Assembly (NCBI RefSeq): GCF_003597395.2
Contig: NC_133778.1
Span: 16,535,566-16,599,565 of the forward strand
Reading direction: 5' to 3'
DNA from: Chelonoidis abingdonii
Lineage: Eukaryota; Chordata; Testudines; Testudinidae
DNA length: 64,000 nt
The translations under genes and the position numbers were made by a program. Each line of letters starts with the position of its first letter. Within the stretch, counting starts at the first letter, position 1. This document shows positions 46,163 through 57,352 of this stretch, piece after piece. The notes under the pieces are model-generated. The model searched no databases, had not been told where the DNA came from, and saw nothing but the letters and a program-made list of their open reading frames with translations.

Positions 46163-46398
46163 GAGATGGCAAGTGGCTAGGGCACTGGACTGGGCCCTTG
46201 GGGACTATCCCCTGCTCTCTCATGGACCTCGTGTCACTCTGTTTCCTCTTCCACCCTTTGTGGGTCTTGTCTATCTAGTTTTTAAGTTCTTTGGAGCACA
46301 GATTGGGTCTTACTATGTGCCTGGACAACACCGAGCACAATGGGGCCTCAATCTCAGTTGGGACCTCTTGTTGTCCCAGTGATACAAATAATTACAAT
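46163..46398 (+). repeat. tRNA-headed MIR-like SINE
   Basis: It starts with GGCAAGTGGCTAGGGCACTG, a tRNA-like A-box region, followed by a decayed CTGTTTCCTC core. The tail GAGCACAATGGGGCCTCAAT, then ATACAAATAATTACAA, is shared with the tail of the SINE at 61015-61100. Confidence 0.7.
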
Positions 46399-47562
46399 TT
46401 GATGGTGGTTTTGCCCAAGTAAGGAGTGCAGGATTTGGGCCAATTTATATTGGCATTGTGAATGTTCATGCTTGAAACAAACTGGGGACTTTGGTAAGTA
46501 TTTCATATAGACTTCGTTGATTTTGGCTAATATCAAGTGTAGTAGCTCCACTGGTATTGACTTGGACTCCTTATACAGTCCATGGGTGGCATACCCGAGC
46601 CCACTTATCCACTGACACTTTAAAAACTCTTGCACCCCAATCTGGGTCTATGCTGGTTATACGATATGTATGTATCTTTTCACCCTTGTGAACGATATCT
46701 GTAACCCCCCATAACCCAAGCCTGACCCCAGATGTACAGTACCTTCCCTCTCAACCCATGTATATTTCATGTCAAACATTCATTTTAATAAAATGTTTAA
46801 ATCTGTTCCATTTCTGAGACATGCAAGGAGATGGACTCAGTATCATGTGGTGGGTTGTTTCCATTTCAAACTGCTGTGATTTTGATAAATGGAATCCCGC
46901 AGTGAGAAAAGAATGGGTCTGATTATTCTCTCTCTTACACCAGGGTAAATCAGGAGTAAATATCTCCATTGAAGTCCAGTGGCATTTAAAGCAATGTAAA
47001 ACTGGTTCACTGTAAACAACAGAGGAGACAGATCCTAGATCTCAAACATTGGCCCATGCAGTTCCAGCTGATGACCACTAAAGGGCAGGTTGTGCACACA
47101 CAAACAACAGGAAGCTCCCATGCCAGGCACTGCTCAGTTCTGAAGCACAGTAGACTTACGAAAAGCCACCACTTCTTTCTCTGCACAGTCCAGCTGGGCG
47201 CCTATTATACTTTATTAAAGAAAACAGTGAGGGACTTTTTGTTTTCTGCACTATTCCTCAGCGAGTCTATTTAACTCATCCATGTAACTCTAACTGCTGC
47301 TCTGCTGCAGCGAAGTCGTGAGAAGACCTGGGTCTGAACCAAACAAAATAAAATTAAAATAAAAAATCCCTGAATGTTGAGAAAGTTGATTGAAACCTCG
47401 CATCTCAGCGCCATCTCTAGTTACGCGTAGTGGCTTATGGTACAAGCAAGCAGATCCATTGATCTGTGTCCTGCATTAGGTCTATAAGGACCCAGATCAG
47501 CCACCTTTGGGGGCCACAAAACTGACTCTTCCTTCCTCCCTTCTCCAAGAAACAATCTCTTA
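46399..47562. other. Noncoding sequence
   Basis: No gene or named repeat is recognised. A foldback-repeat-like piece (TCTCCATTGAAGTCCAGTGG) lies near 46963. Confidence 0.5.
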
Positions 47563-49020
47563 TCAGGCCACCCTCCCCAGGACAGAGTCTCCCACCCCTG
47601 CCCCAAATGGATTCTTGCCCATCCCACAATCTACCTCTGACTTACTGTTGCATCTGACCATGGGGCTCGAATCCCGAGGATCCAAGGATTTCACTTCCAT
47701 CAGTCCCTGCCTTTGCATTATTTTTTCCACTTCTTTTTTCAGCACCTCCTGGCTACTTGTGGCTACTGGCATGCTCACTGTGGGGAAGAAGGCCAGGACA
47801 TGTGGGATGGGTATTAACCAGGCCACACCTTTACTAGTCAAATACATCCAAGGTTCCCATCAGGAAACAACCCCGTGCAGTGACTCCCACCCCATCAATC
47901 CTTTGCCAATTCTTGAGGCCTCCCACCACAGGGGAAGCTAATTGTCACATTAGGAGGATTTCTGGGCACCTCCACTCACCCACTAGCATTCAGCCCCCTT
48001 TCAGCAGTTAAAGCGAGAGGGGACCTTGACCCCCACCCAGCATTGACTTCAAGTGCATTGGCAGGGCGGGTGACTCTGGGTAATTCCAAGGCCCCTGGCT
48101 CACATTTGCCCCCAGAGAGTTAGACACAATGCCCCTATTCCCTAAGAACATGCCCTTAGGGTGCCCTCTGTGTTATCTTTTTGGATCTGGAGCCTAAATA
48201 AGCAAGTTCCTGCACTGGGCACCTGCCACAAGGAGATGCCAGCATCAGCTTGGTGGCCTCCACCCCACTCTGCATGGGCTACTTAGAAGATTGGCCAACC
48301 CAATACTGAGATCATCCAGGAACAAATGGGCACCTATATCAGAGCGGTGCACTCTATCCTCTTGATAAAGCTCAGCTGCCCTGTGGGCTGATAACTGAGC
48401 CATGTCCATACTTTCTATCTGGCCATCCTCCGGGCCCTATCCACTTTTTGTGAGTGCAGTCCGCCAAACCCTGCAGGTTAGTATCTCCAACTATACTATC
48501 CCCATGCCAGGAAACATGTCCACCAGTAGCCCTATATCTTGCTCAGCCTTCCGAATCAGTTGGAGCCCGGAATACATTTCCAGGTTGTTCTCCCCAGGCA
48601 GATAACAATGACGTCTGATGTGTTCTCACAGGGCACCAGACCCCATGCAAAGGAGGCATAAGCTGTTCCCAGTGCATGTCCTACCTGTTTTGCCAAGACA
48701 AAATTTGTCTCCAGCCCAAGGCCCAGCTGAAAGCCCCTTGCTGTTACACACTCTCTTGTGAAACCAGTGCACAATGCTGTGTTCACAAATCCATATTCCC
48801 AGCCGTAGGTGTGCTCTGATACATTCTATATAATAGACATGGGAAGGAAGCAGACATGGTTAAAACCCTGGTGCTTACAGCCCACCACCTGCATTGGCCT
48901 CCTCTCAGGCAGCTGCACATAAGCATTATAGACCCTGGATCCCCCGCACCCTATAGCTTGGATCTCTGATGTTCCCAGACACAACTGGGTAGCTGCTGTT
49001 GTGGTCCCTGCACAGAACAA
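47563..49020 (-). pseudogene. Decayed, unidentified reading frame
   Basis: On the minus strand, three segments fall in the same reading frame: 49020-48826 (64 codons), 48786-48556 (76 codons) and 47847-47563 (94 codons). The first two are separated only by a stop and a short open stretch. The middle segment is protein-like ('FQLGLGLETNFVLAKQVGHA' and a sequon in 'PCENTSDVIVIC'), with spaced Cys and Trp, as in an extracellular or viral surface protein. The upstream boundary at about 49012 looks like a splice acceptor (TTGTTCTGTGCAG). I cannot name a family. It could be exons of a dead host gene or a decayed retroviral env. Confidence 0.35.
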
Positions 49021-51725
49021 GAGGGAGTTATACTATCCTGGTTCAAGCCCAAGAACAACAGCCCCTTCTTAAACATTTGCATCAATTGACTAGGAACAAA
49101 CGGCCTCCCAGCAGGAACATGGGACACTCACCTGCCGTTGAGCCAAGTCAAGCTTGCCTGGGTGGCAAGATAGACTGGAATGCCCCAAGGGACTGTCAGT
49201 GACTCCATGTCAAGGCTTGAGATGTTCACACTTGCTACCTGGTAGATGAAATCTAATTATAGAACTTACAGCCATGTGAGGTTTTTTGCCCTGCTTCTTG
49301 ACAGTATGCCCTGGGGCTGGCACTCACAGTCGTGAGCCCCAAACAGCATGGCACCTCCTTTCCTGGGACAGCTATTTTTGAGTCACATGCTTAGTTTTAC
49401 TCCATTCCTGAATTTCCAAAACTGCTTCTTTCTTCAGTGAGTTATGGACTGCCCTACGGGATATTTGGTGTCACCCTGCGTAGCTCTGTGTTCCTAATTG
49501 GTGTCTGAGCCAAAGCCCATTGAGGTCAATGGAAGACTTTCCATTGACTGCAGTGAGTTTGGATCAGACTTTTGGCACAGTGGGGGATTCCAAGGAAACG
49601 AAAGAAATGTGGAGGTCATCTAGTAAGATTAGATCCTGAGGAAAAAGAAGGAAGGTGTCAGCTTTCAGGTGGCTTGTCAGACCCTTTAAAGATTCCCGCC
49701 CCCCCACCACTAGTAATGATTCAGCAACAAATGCATTGTCAGAGATTATCTCTTGGTGGCAGCAGAAACTAGAATGGCATTTTAATTTAACTTATTGCAT
49801 TTCTGCTTGTTGGAAAACACAGCGCATAGGAGCAGCTGTCGTGAGGACACTATTTCAGAATATAAATTGGGATTGGAATAGGGGCTTAATTAAATCATTC
49901 CTGAGGTCATTGTAAGGAAAGGCAAACTTCCGTCCCTCACATTTAACTCTGTTTCACACAAAAGAACATTTAACACCATCAGAAATCTTTATGTGGGATT
50001 TGAATTTAATAGGAGAGAGAATTTTTTGGGAAAACTACAAAGGGTACAGTGACCTGTCTTAATTGAATGTACACTACAAACAAATGCAAAATAGCAGCTC
50101 TGTCCCACCCCAGATGTGGCAACATCCCAATGTCGATGAAGTGAAAATGAGCCTTGTTTTAGGTTTGGTTTTTAATTTTGGAAATTTCATTGGTGTTTGT
50201 GAGATACGCTATATAAAGTAACAAACAGTTATAATGTATATGCATGCATTAAAGCCAAGATTTAGCTAGTGTAGCAATAACCTGAGTCGTGTCTTTGTGA
50301 GGGCTGTGTGTGTGTGCATGTATCAGATTGATTATACATATCAACCGATGTAGATAGATGAAAGACTACTTAATGACTGAAGGCAGGATGATGAAGACTT
50401 CAAGGAGAATGAGAATGATCTCACAGTGATCACTCACAAATGAGTAATTCCGTTATTCCCTGAGGTGTGCCTGCTGTATGCAAAGTTGTTGCCATATCTG
50501 AATTTTAAAAAACAGTAAATATTTTAAAGTGCAGCAAGTGGATCAGAATATTGTCGCCCCTTTGGATTTCATTACTGTAGGGCTAATTGTAATAAACAGG
50601 CCAGCTGCAGCCAACTAGGTACACTGACCAACCTGCTATTAACACAGGGAGTGTAGAGAGCATTATGGGTACAGTGGAGAACTCCCAATAAAAGCTGGTG
50701 TTTTGTTACCTGCTCCATCCGACACTCAGTGTCTTCCTCAGTGTTATACTCAATATTATGTGACATATCATGACGCAATTTGATACTAGGCACACAGTGC
50801 GTTGCACCAGATGTATAGAGCTTTGTGACTATACACAAGGATACAGACTGTCCTACTGCTGCTGCACGCCTTGGGGAAACTGAAATCCTATCCTGTCTCA
50901 TGTTGCCCATTAGCTAGACAGATTGACCAAATGTATAGACAGATAATGCAAACAATAACAAAGCTATTGATTAAGGAGATGGTAGACAGATAGGATTTCT
51001 GATGATGTGTATAAGCTCTGGATCTCTCCAGCACGGCACTAACAGAGGCGTATCGATTGCATAGCATTCAGTAGCTTAAAGCTGACATGGGTTCAGTGCA
51101 TGAGTGTTTAGCTGTGCTGAGCCTGCTCAGGGCAACAGGCGTGAATTTTAGTAATGTAAAGGCACAGGGAGCTTTTCACAGGCAGAGATGGGAGTCAGGG
51201 ACCTGACAGCCAATGGCTTTCCATGGCAGGCAGGTGCCTGGCAGCCCTGGGTGCCTGTAGATAGCTCCTCCATGGTTGTAGCTAAGATAACCAAACAGTG
51301 CTGACTCAGTGCATTCACAGCAGCTTCAAAGCAATGTATTGTAAATATACCAAGGTTCAAATTCCCACTCCCCACACCATCCTCTTTAGTGATTACTTCT
51401 TTTCCTGATGGCCAGGAGCACTGATGATGGCAGAAATGTTAGCAGCTGGCACTAATGTTGAGCTCTAGAGTTACCAGTAGGGATGCTGATTTGGAAGAGC
51501 TGTGAGAGCAGCATCCATCCTCCCCCTGCTGATGGCTGAGCGCATCACCTTCACAACACATCTGTTCCCCACATCTGGCCCTTCCAGTTGGCAGTGAAAT
51601 CTGGCCAGGGTTATTATGATTGCTCCCCGCAGCCTGTGACCAGCTTGAGGCATTCATGGTGCATTGTCTACATTTTAGTAGACCAGTAAAATGCCGCTTT
51701 TAACACTATTGGTCTTGTCGGTTAG
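49021..51725. other. Noncoding; one foldback repeat
   Basis: Only the foldback repeat at 49502-49570 is recognised. Open frames of up to about 110 codons show no domain. Confidence 0.5.
49502..49570. repeat. Foldback repeat, about 70 bp
   Basis: TGAGCCAAAGCCCATTGAGG with TCAATGG faces CCATTGACTGCAGTGAGTTT with GGATCAGAC as an imperfect palindrome. Confidence 0.55.
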
Positions 51726-51838
51726 ATTGCTGTGCAAGAGATAGAATAAGCACTGTCCTCTGTGCTGTAGATTGCAATGCAAGAAAAGGATCCTTGATAT
51801 TCTGCCAGATATGTGAGTGCGACCGTTTGACACTCACA
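51726..51838 (+). repeat. Local direct duplication, copy 1
   Basis: This 113-bp segment recurs at 53003-53115 with no length difference and about 12 mismatches by eye. The core GATTGCAATGCAAGAAAAGG is identical. Flanks differ on both sides. It is noncoding. Confidence 0.85.
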
Positions 51839-53002
51839 CCAATAAGGGAAAGTAAAGAAGGCAGAAGGAACTTTATTCTATGTTGTAATTTATAGATGGG
51901 TCCTTAAACCCCTTGCAGACCTCATCTGTTTGAAAAATCAGGTTCAAATGTCATTGGTAATGTTTGCTTTCAGGCAAATTGCACGAGAACAAATGCGATT
52001 TCCATAAGTGTATTGCACTTGGAAGACTGAGATGCTTCAGTATAGGTGTTTAAGTGCCTGAGTATTTGTCTTAGAAATGTAGGGGGGGGGTCTATTCACC
52101 CCACAGTGCACACTAGTGTTAATGGGAGTTGCTTACATGCAGAAGAGGAGAAAAGAACCCTCACTAGGGAAAGGAAGTGGACACATCCCCCCAGTCCTAA
52201 TTTAGGAGAGAGAAACTGAGAGGATGCCAAGAAAAACATTCCTGAGTTTCATTCATTTCGCTGTAATTTTACACGTCTTCACATTAAGGTCTTATATTGT
52301 CAGAGAAGCACTCTGAGTAAGTAATGTCACTCACTGAGTCGCAAATGGAAGCCATGTCAGGCAGTGTTGCAAAATAGATCTATAACTGGCTTTTTGTGCC
52401 TCAATTTGAGAGGATCTAACTCAATTTCAATGATTTACGATGAGGAGGAGGAGGACACTTTCTTCCCTCCTTCTCCCTGTCCCCCCACAAGCTTATTTCT
52501 GTGCCTCTTCTGGATTCTCTGGGATCTGGAACTAATTAGTCTTAGAAAGAGGAATGAATGTATTTCTTGCCCAAACTGATTTGTATACCAAAAACTGTAA
52601 CGGGTTTTCCTTCCCTTGCTGCCAGCCCAAGATAGTATGCATCAATCAAGCCAATCAGGAATTCTGAGAGGATGGTGAAATAGCATTTATATGAAAGATG
52701 AAGTATGCATTTAGGGCTGACATGGGATGGTGAAGGCATTTGCAGTCCTGATATGGACTCTGCTAATATTGCTGATCTGTCCGATTGCCAACATAACCCC
52801 TTAGTTGAAAACCCATTTTTGCACAAATAGCTAATTTGCTCTCCTAGGGTCTGATCCCAAACGAAAGTCAGTCAAGGCAATGGACAGACTCCCACTGAAT
52901 TCAAAGGGCTTTGGAGCAGGCCCATAGTGTATTGTTTTAAAAAACCAACAGTCGGACTAAGAAAGCATCAGGGTTTAATATCATGGATCTAATTGTGCTC
53001 AA
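51839..53002. other. Noncoding; foldback repeat
   Basis: Contains the foldback copy at 52847-52923 and nothing else recognised. A G run of eight or more lies near 52082. Confidence 0.5.
52847..52923. repeat. Foldback repeat, about 75 bp
   Basis: GGGTCTGATCCCAAA on the left pairs imperfectly with TTTGGAGCAGGCCC on the right, with an internal CCACTGAATTCAAAGGG. Confidence 0.5.
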
Positions 53003-53115
53003 ATTGCTGTGCAGGAGATAGAATTAGCACCATTGTGTGTGCTGTAGATTGCAATGCAAGAAAAGGATCCTTGATATTCTGCCAAATTTGTGACTGTGAC
53101 CATTTGACACTCACA
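53003..53115 (+). repeat. Local direct duplication, copy 2
   Basis: Second copy of the 113-bp segment at 51726-51838, in the same orientation and 1277 bp downstream. Confidence 0.85.
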
Positions 53116-55196
53116 TGGTTGCATCATGGAATCAAATATACTCAGTATTAAGATAATCAAGAACATAATGCATGGTGCCAACATATTTGTTTTCATAGAC
53201 ATATTTTCTTACAGTTCTTGCGGTATTTCAAAGTACTCTATCTCTGAGTAGCAATGGGGAAAAAAGCACCTCAGTTTAATAGGTGAGGATCCTAAAACTG
53301 AGGAGCTGATCCTCTGATTCAAAAGGAATCATGACACCAGAGCAGTGCATCAATGTGCAGAAGCGATTTGTTTTTACATCATTTACTTTTTCACGCATGC
53401 CCCGATTATTGCATCTTTCCATCCTCCTGCCAGGTCTGCTAGGGTACTCAAGCAGATGTAAAGTAATTGGCCTCGTAGCGTCTGTGGTCATCAAAACACC
53501 GAAGGCTCTTTTCATCTGGATAGGGAGGTTAGTCAAGCTGATCACATAATGGTTGAGTAATTTATTGAGATTGTATAGTATTACTGGGGTAAGAATTGTT
53601 TTCATTATTTGCCCACTTTGTAGAGTGGAGTGGTTAACGTCTGAATATTCATGGACATATATGAACTTAAATTTATATATATGTAGGGATGGGGGTGTTG
53701 GTATACACACACACACACACACACACACTTTTTGCATTATATTCACCCAATTCTCGATTTTAGACCCTTTCTTGAACGAGTTCCAATTTGGGAAAATGTA
53801 CTCTGTCTCTCAATTTCAGTCAGATACAGTATTCTTCACTTCCTGTCCTAAACTGTTGGTTAGTGTTGCTGAGTGCTATTAAATTGCATTCCCCCTTCCC
53901 TGCCCTGAAAGAGTGGTGATTTCAGTGATTTCTGTATGTAAAGAGCTTTGTGGACCTTCAGGATGAAAGATACTGTACAACATATCAAAGCACAATTAAT
54001 TATAATTAATATTACCAATATTGATTCCATATGTGTTCATGTGGATGACTCTTTGCGGAACAGTCCCCAGGTAAGTTCTGTGTTAATGATGTTATCCAAG
54101 ATTTATGGGCGGGAAAAATGCATGGCAGCTTTAATGAAACTTTGTCCCGCATCATCAGTAAAACGTTTTAAATCAAGCCACCCAACTCACTCAGATGTCC
54201 CAGCACTAGAATTTGCAGTGACCCAGCTATCTCCGGCCAGGCTGTTGGCATATATCAAAAGTTTTTGGCCTTGCGATTCTCACTTTGCCGCTTCATAAAC
54301 TGAAAACTCTGGGTTTTGCTTCTTCTTTTGCAGACTTGTTTCCATTCTTCTTACCGATTCTACCAGTCATAAAGCAGAGCAGGAGATAACTATTAACCAC
54401 TTTAGTGCTTGCACCATGAGATGTGGGCTTGATTCAGCCCTCACTTAAACAAGCATAATCCCATTGGCTTCAAAGGAATTCATTCCTGATTTACATGGTG
54501 TAAGAGAGCAGAATCAGACACAAGGCCCTCTCTGAGGTATTAAGTAGCTGACCATCTATACTTTTAAAAAAATCTTCCCATCAAGTTGTGTGTTTATAGT
54601 ATCTGAAGCCTGACTCATGAATATATGTATTAAGTACAGAATAGTCTTAAGCAAACATTTATATTCCAGAGCAATCACCATCATTAAAGGCTCTGGGGAT
54701 GGATGGTTAGAAACCCAAGTCACTTTCAGCTGAGACCTGGAAATGAGGCAGTTCTTACAAGAATTTTTTCCTCTCCTCAGTGTAATTGTTTCCAAATAAA
54801 CAGGTGAAACAGCCTAATTTGATTAACAAAACAAATCTTCTCTATTGCTTTAAATATAATCCCCTTTGCTTCCTTTTTATGCACAAAGTGATTTTTCCTC
54901 AGTGGGATGTGTTATCTACTTTAAATGAGGCCTGATTTTTAAAAAAAAAAAAATGTAAATCAGCTTTTTAATCTTTTTTTATGTAAATATGATAGCCTTT
55001 ACTGGCAATTATTCTGCTTTGTGGTGGTTCCTTTTTTCCCTTCCCACTTGGAATTGTTTCCCCCTTCTCTTTAATTGCCTTAATTTGAATAAATCTGGGA
55101 TCACACCTTGGTTTTGAAATTTCTAAAAAGATTTACACACTGAGCATTGACATTCCCCAGTCTAATCCGTGCTGGGGATGTTTGGTGCATCCAAGG
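53116..55196. other. Noncoding; (AC)n microsatellite
   Basis: A pure AC tract runs 53705-53728, and an A run lies at about 54940-54953. No gene is recognised. Confidence 0.55.
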
Positions 55197-55336
55197 GGCC
55201 TGATTCAGCAGCCGATCCCTATTCAGCAAAGCACTTGAGCGCATGCTTAGTTTAGGCACATGTTAAGTCATTTCGCTCTTTGCTGGATAGGGATGGAGTT
55301 AAACCCATGTTTAAATGGGTTTGCTGAACCAAGGCC
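55197..55336. repeat. Foldback repeat, about 140 bp
   Basis: The left end GGCCTGATTCAGCA and the inward right end GGCCTTGGTTCAGCA are inverted repeats. Inside, CCTATTCAGCAAAGC faces TTTGCTGGATAGGGA. It is noncoding and resembles palindromic repeats common in amniote DNA. Confidence 0.6.
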
Positions 55337-56754
55337 AGGATACACTCCACATCTCAAATGACTGGTTCTTATAGGACAATCCTGTAGTTCATCCACCAAC
55401 ACTCATCAGGGGGAGGTTTGCTGGAGGAAGGACTGTGGAATAACTTTCGCTGGGCCTGATCCGCACTGCCTGGCACCTTGGGTAGTTGTTTATACCTGTG
55501 CACAGTGGTTGTAACAGGCTACCTTTCCAAGCTGCCTGCATTTCACACCCACTGCACAGGCGTACGTGACTACCTGGGGTGGATGGATACCAAGAATTGG
55601 GCCCAATGGGAGCGTTGCCTTAACAAAGACCTCAGAATGAGGCCCTACACATTTATTTATTCCTATGCTCTTCCTTGAAATCTGAATTTCTCTTTCCTTA
55701 ATATAACTATTTAAGGACATTTTTTAATCAGTGTTGGAATTGTGGCGGAGAAGAGCCCTAGCTGTTCAAGGAGCAGCCCTGATGCCTTTCATGATAGGAG
55801 GTCACATTAAACGAAAGCCTCAACATCTCCCACCATTCTGGCAACTGAATTTCAACTGTGCTTTGAATTGAAAGGCTTGTAATATCTATGCGAAAGGAAT
55901 GAATAATAGATTACTATTTTCTTTATTCTGTGCCTTAATAATTCTCCTGCCATGGAGGCTGTTTCTGCTGCTGTCAACGGCAAAACTCCTATTGACTTCA
56001 GTGGGAGCAGGATCGGTCCCTAAATAGGATTATCCCCTACAATGATGCTTAATATTCTGCGTACAATGGGGTAGATTCTGCTGCTACTTAGACCAGAGCT
56101 TGAGTGTAACTCAAGGCAGAATTTTACTCCTTCCCTCCGCAGCCCCTCATATTATATAGGATTCTCAAAAGGTGAGAACATAAAAATTGGATGGGAAGGA
56201 AACGTCTCTGCTTTACCCACACGCACGCCCAAGTCCATTCCAGACCTTCTCCAGTACTACCAGTTCTTGGACAAACTGTTCACATCGAGCTTTTCTAGCC
56301 TGGAAAGGAGGACACCCCAGGGCTAACCAGATCACCGCTCAACGCAGAGTTCTCCAGGTTTGTCTGCTACCGCTGCAAAGACACAGCACCCAAATGGAAT
56401 TGCTTTTGAACTGTATGTTAATCCACAATCCAGCAGCAAACATTTAAAGCAGTATGTGACAATACCAGGGCTCCCTTTCTGTTTCAACATCAAGCTTTTG
56501 CACCGGCGAAAATGGGGGTTTAGAATGAGTGGGTCAGATCTTTGTCCCTGCGCTGGCTACTTTGCCAAGTTGGAATATGGCCAGGACACTGGGGTTCAAA
56601 GAAACTTGGCAGGGAGAGTTCCAAGGACCGCCTTGGTGCTCCACCAAGTATTGCTAATAATTCAATATGTGAGGATATTATTATTATTAATAATAATTAC
56701 AGTTGCATGCTCACAATGGGGACTGTGGTTTTAGACCGCAAAACCTGAAGACCC
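55337..56754. other. Noncoding sequence
   Basis: No gene is recognised. Near 55985-56010 is another piece of the foldback-type motif (CCTATTGACTTCAGTGGGAG). Open frames of up to 124 codons around 56187-56748 overlap in several frames and carry no domain. Confidence 0.5.
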
Positions 56755-56965
56755 CAGCTGCCTCATCACCCATAGATCTCAAAGCACATTGTGAAGGATG
56801 TCAGAATCATTATCCCCATTAGAGAGATGGGGAAACAGAGGCACAAAGAGGGAACGTGAGTTGCCCAGCAGGCCAGTGTCAGAGCCAGGAATAGAATCTA
56901 GGTCTCTGGAGTTCCAGGCCAATGAGGTATCAGCTACGCTAGACTGAATCTGTAATAAAACAAAC
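56755..56965 (-). repeat. MIR-like SINE
   Basis: ATAGATCTCAAAGCACATTG, TTATCCCCATTAGAGAGATG, GGGAAACAGAGGCACAAAGA, then GAGTTGCCCAG. This is the complement of the MIR core. Confidence 0.8.
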
Positions 56966-56999
56966 ACCCCAGCATGGTATTAAGAGTACTGGTTGCCAG

Positions 57000-57352
57000 A
57001 AGTGTTACCTTTCAGATGAGATGTAAAATCAAGGTCTTGACCACTTGTGTCTTTTAAGATCCAATGTCACTTTTCATAAGAGTTGAAGGGGTTAACCGTG
57101 GCATCTTGGACACAATCCAACTTTAGCTAGGCTGAATGCAATTGCTCGTTTCATTTGCAGATCGTATCCTCTTCATTCAACTATTGTACAGTGTTGCCAT
57201 GTTCAGTAAACTGCAGCCACATTTCACCCTACCAGTGACTGCATTTCAGTAGTGAAGGAAATGACCCCTGCATAATTTGTATATCGGTTTATAAAGCACT
57301 TTGAAATTAACTGGGCTATACAAATGTGAGCAATTATTACCGTTCTTTGGCT
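57000..57352 (+). repeat. LINE 3'-end-like repeat (CR1/L2 relative)
   Basis: The sequence passes through TTTCAGATGAGATGTAAAAT, CAAGGTCTTGACCACTTGTG, and a tail TATAAAGCACTTTGAAATTA, then GGGCTATACAAATGTGAGCA before ATTATTAC. The tail and the 'gatgagatgtaaaa' block are features of a common old retroelement 3' UTR in sauropsids. Assignment to a clade is uncertain. Confidence 0.5.
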
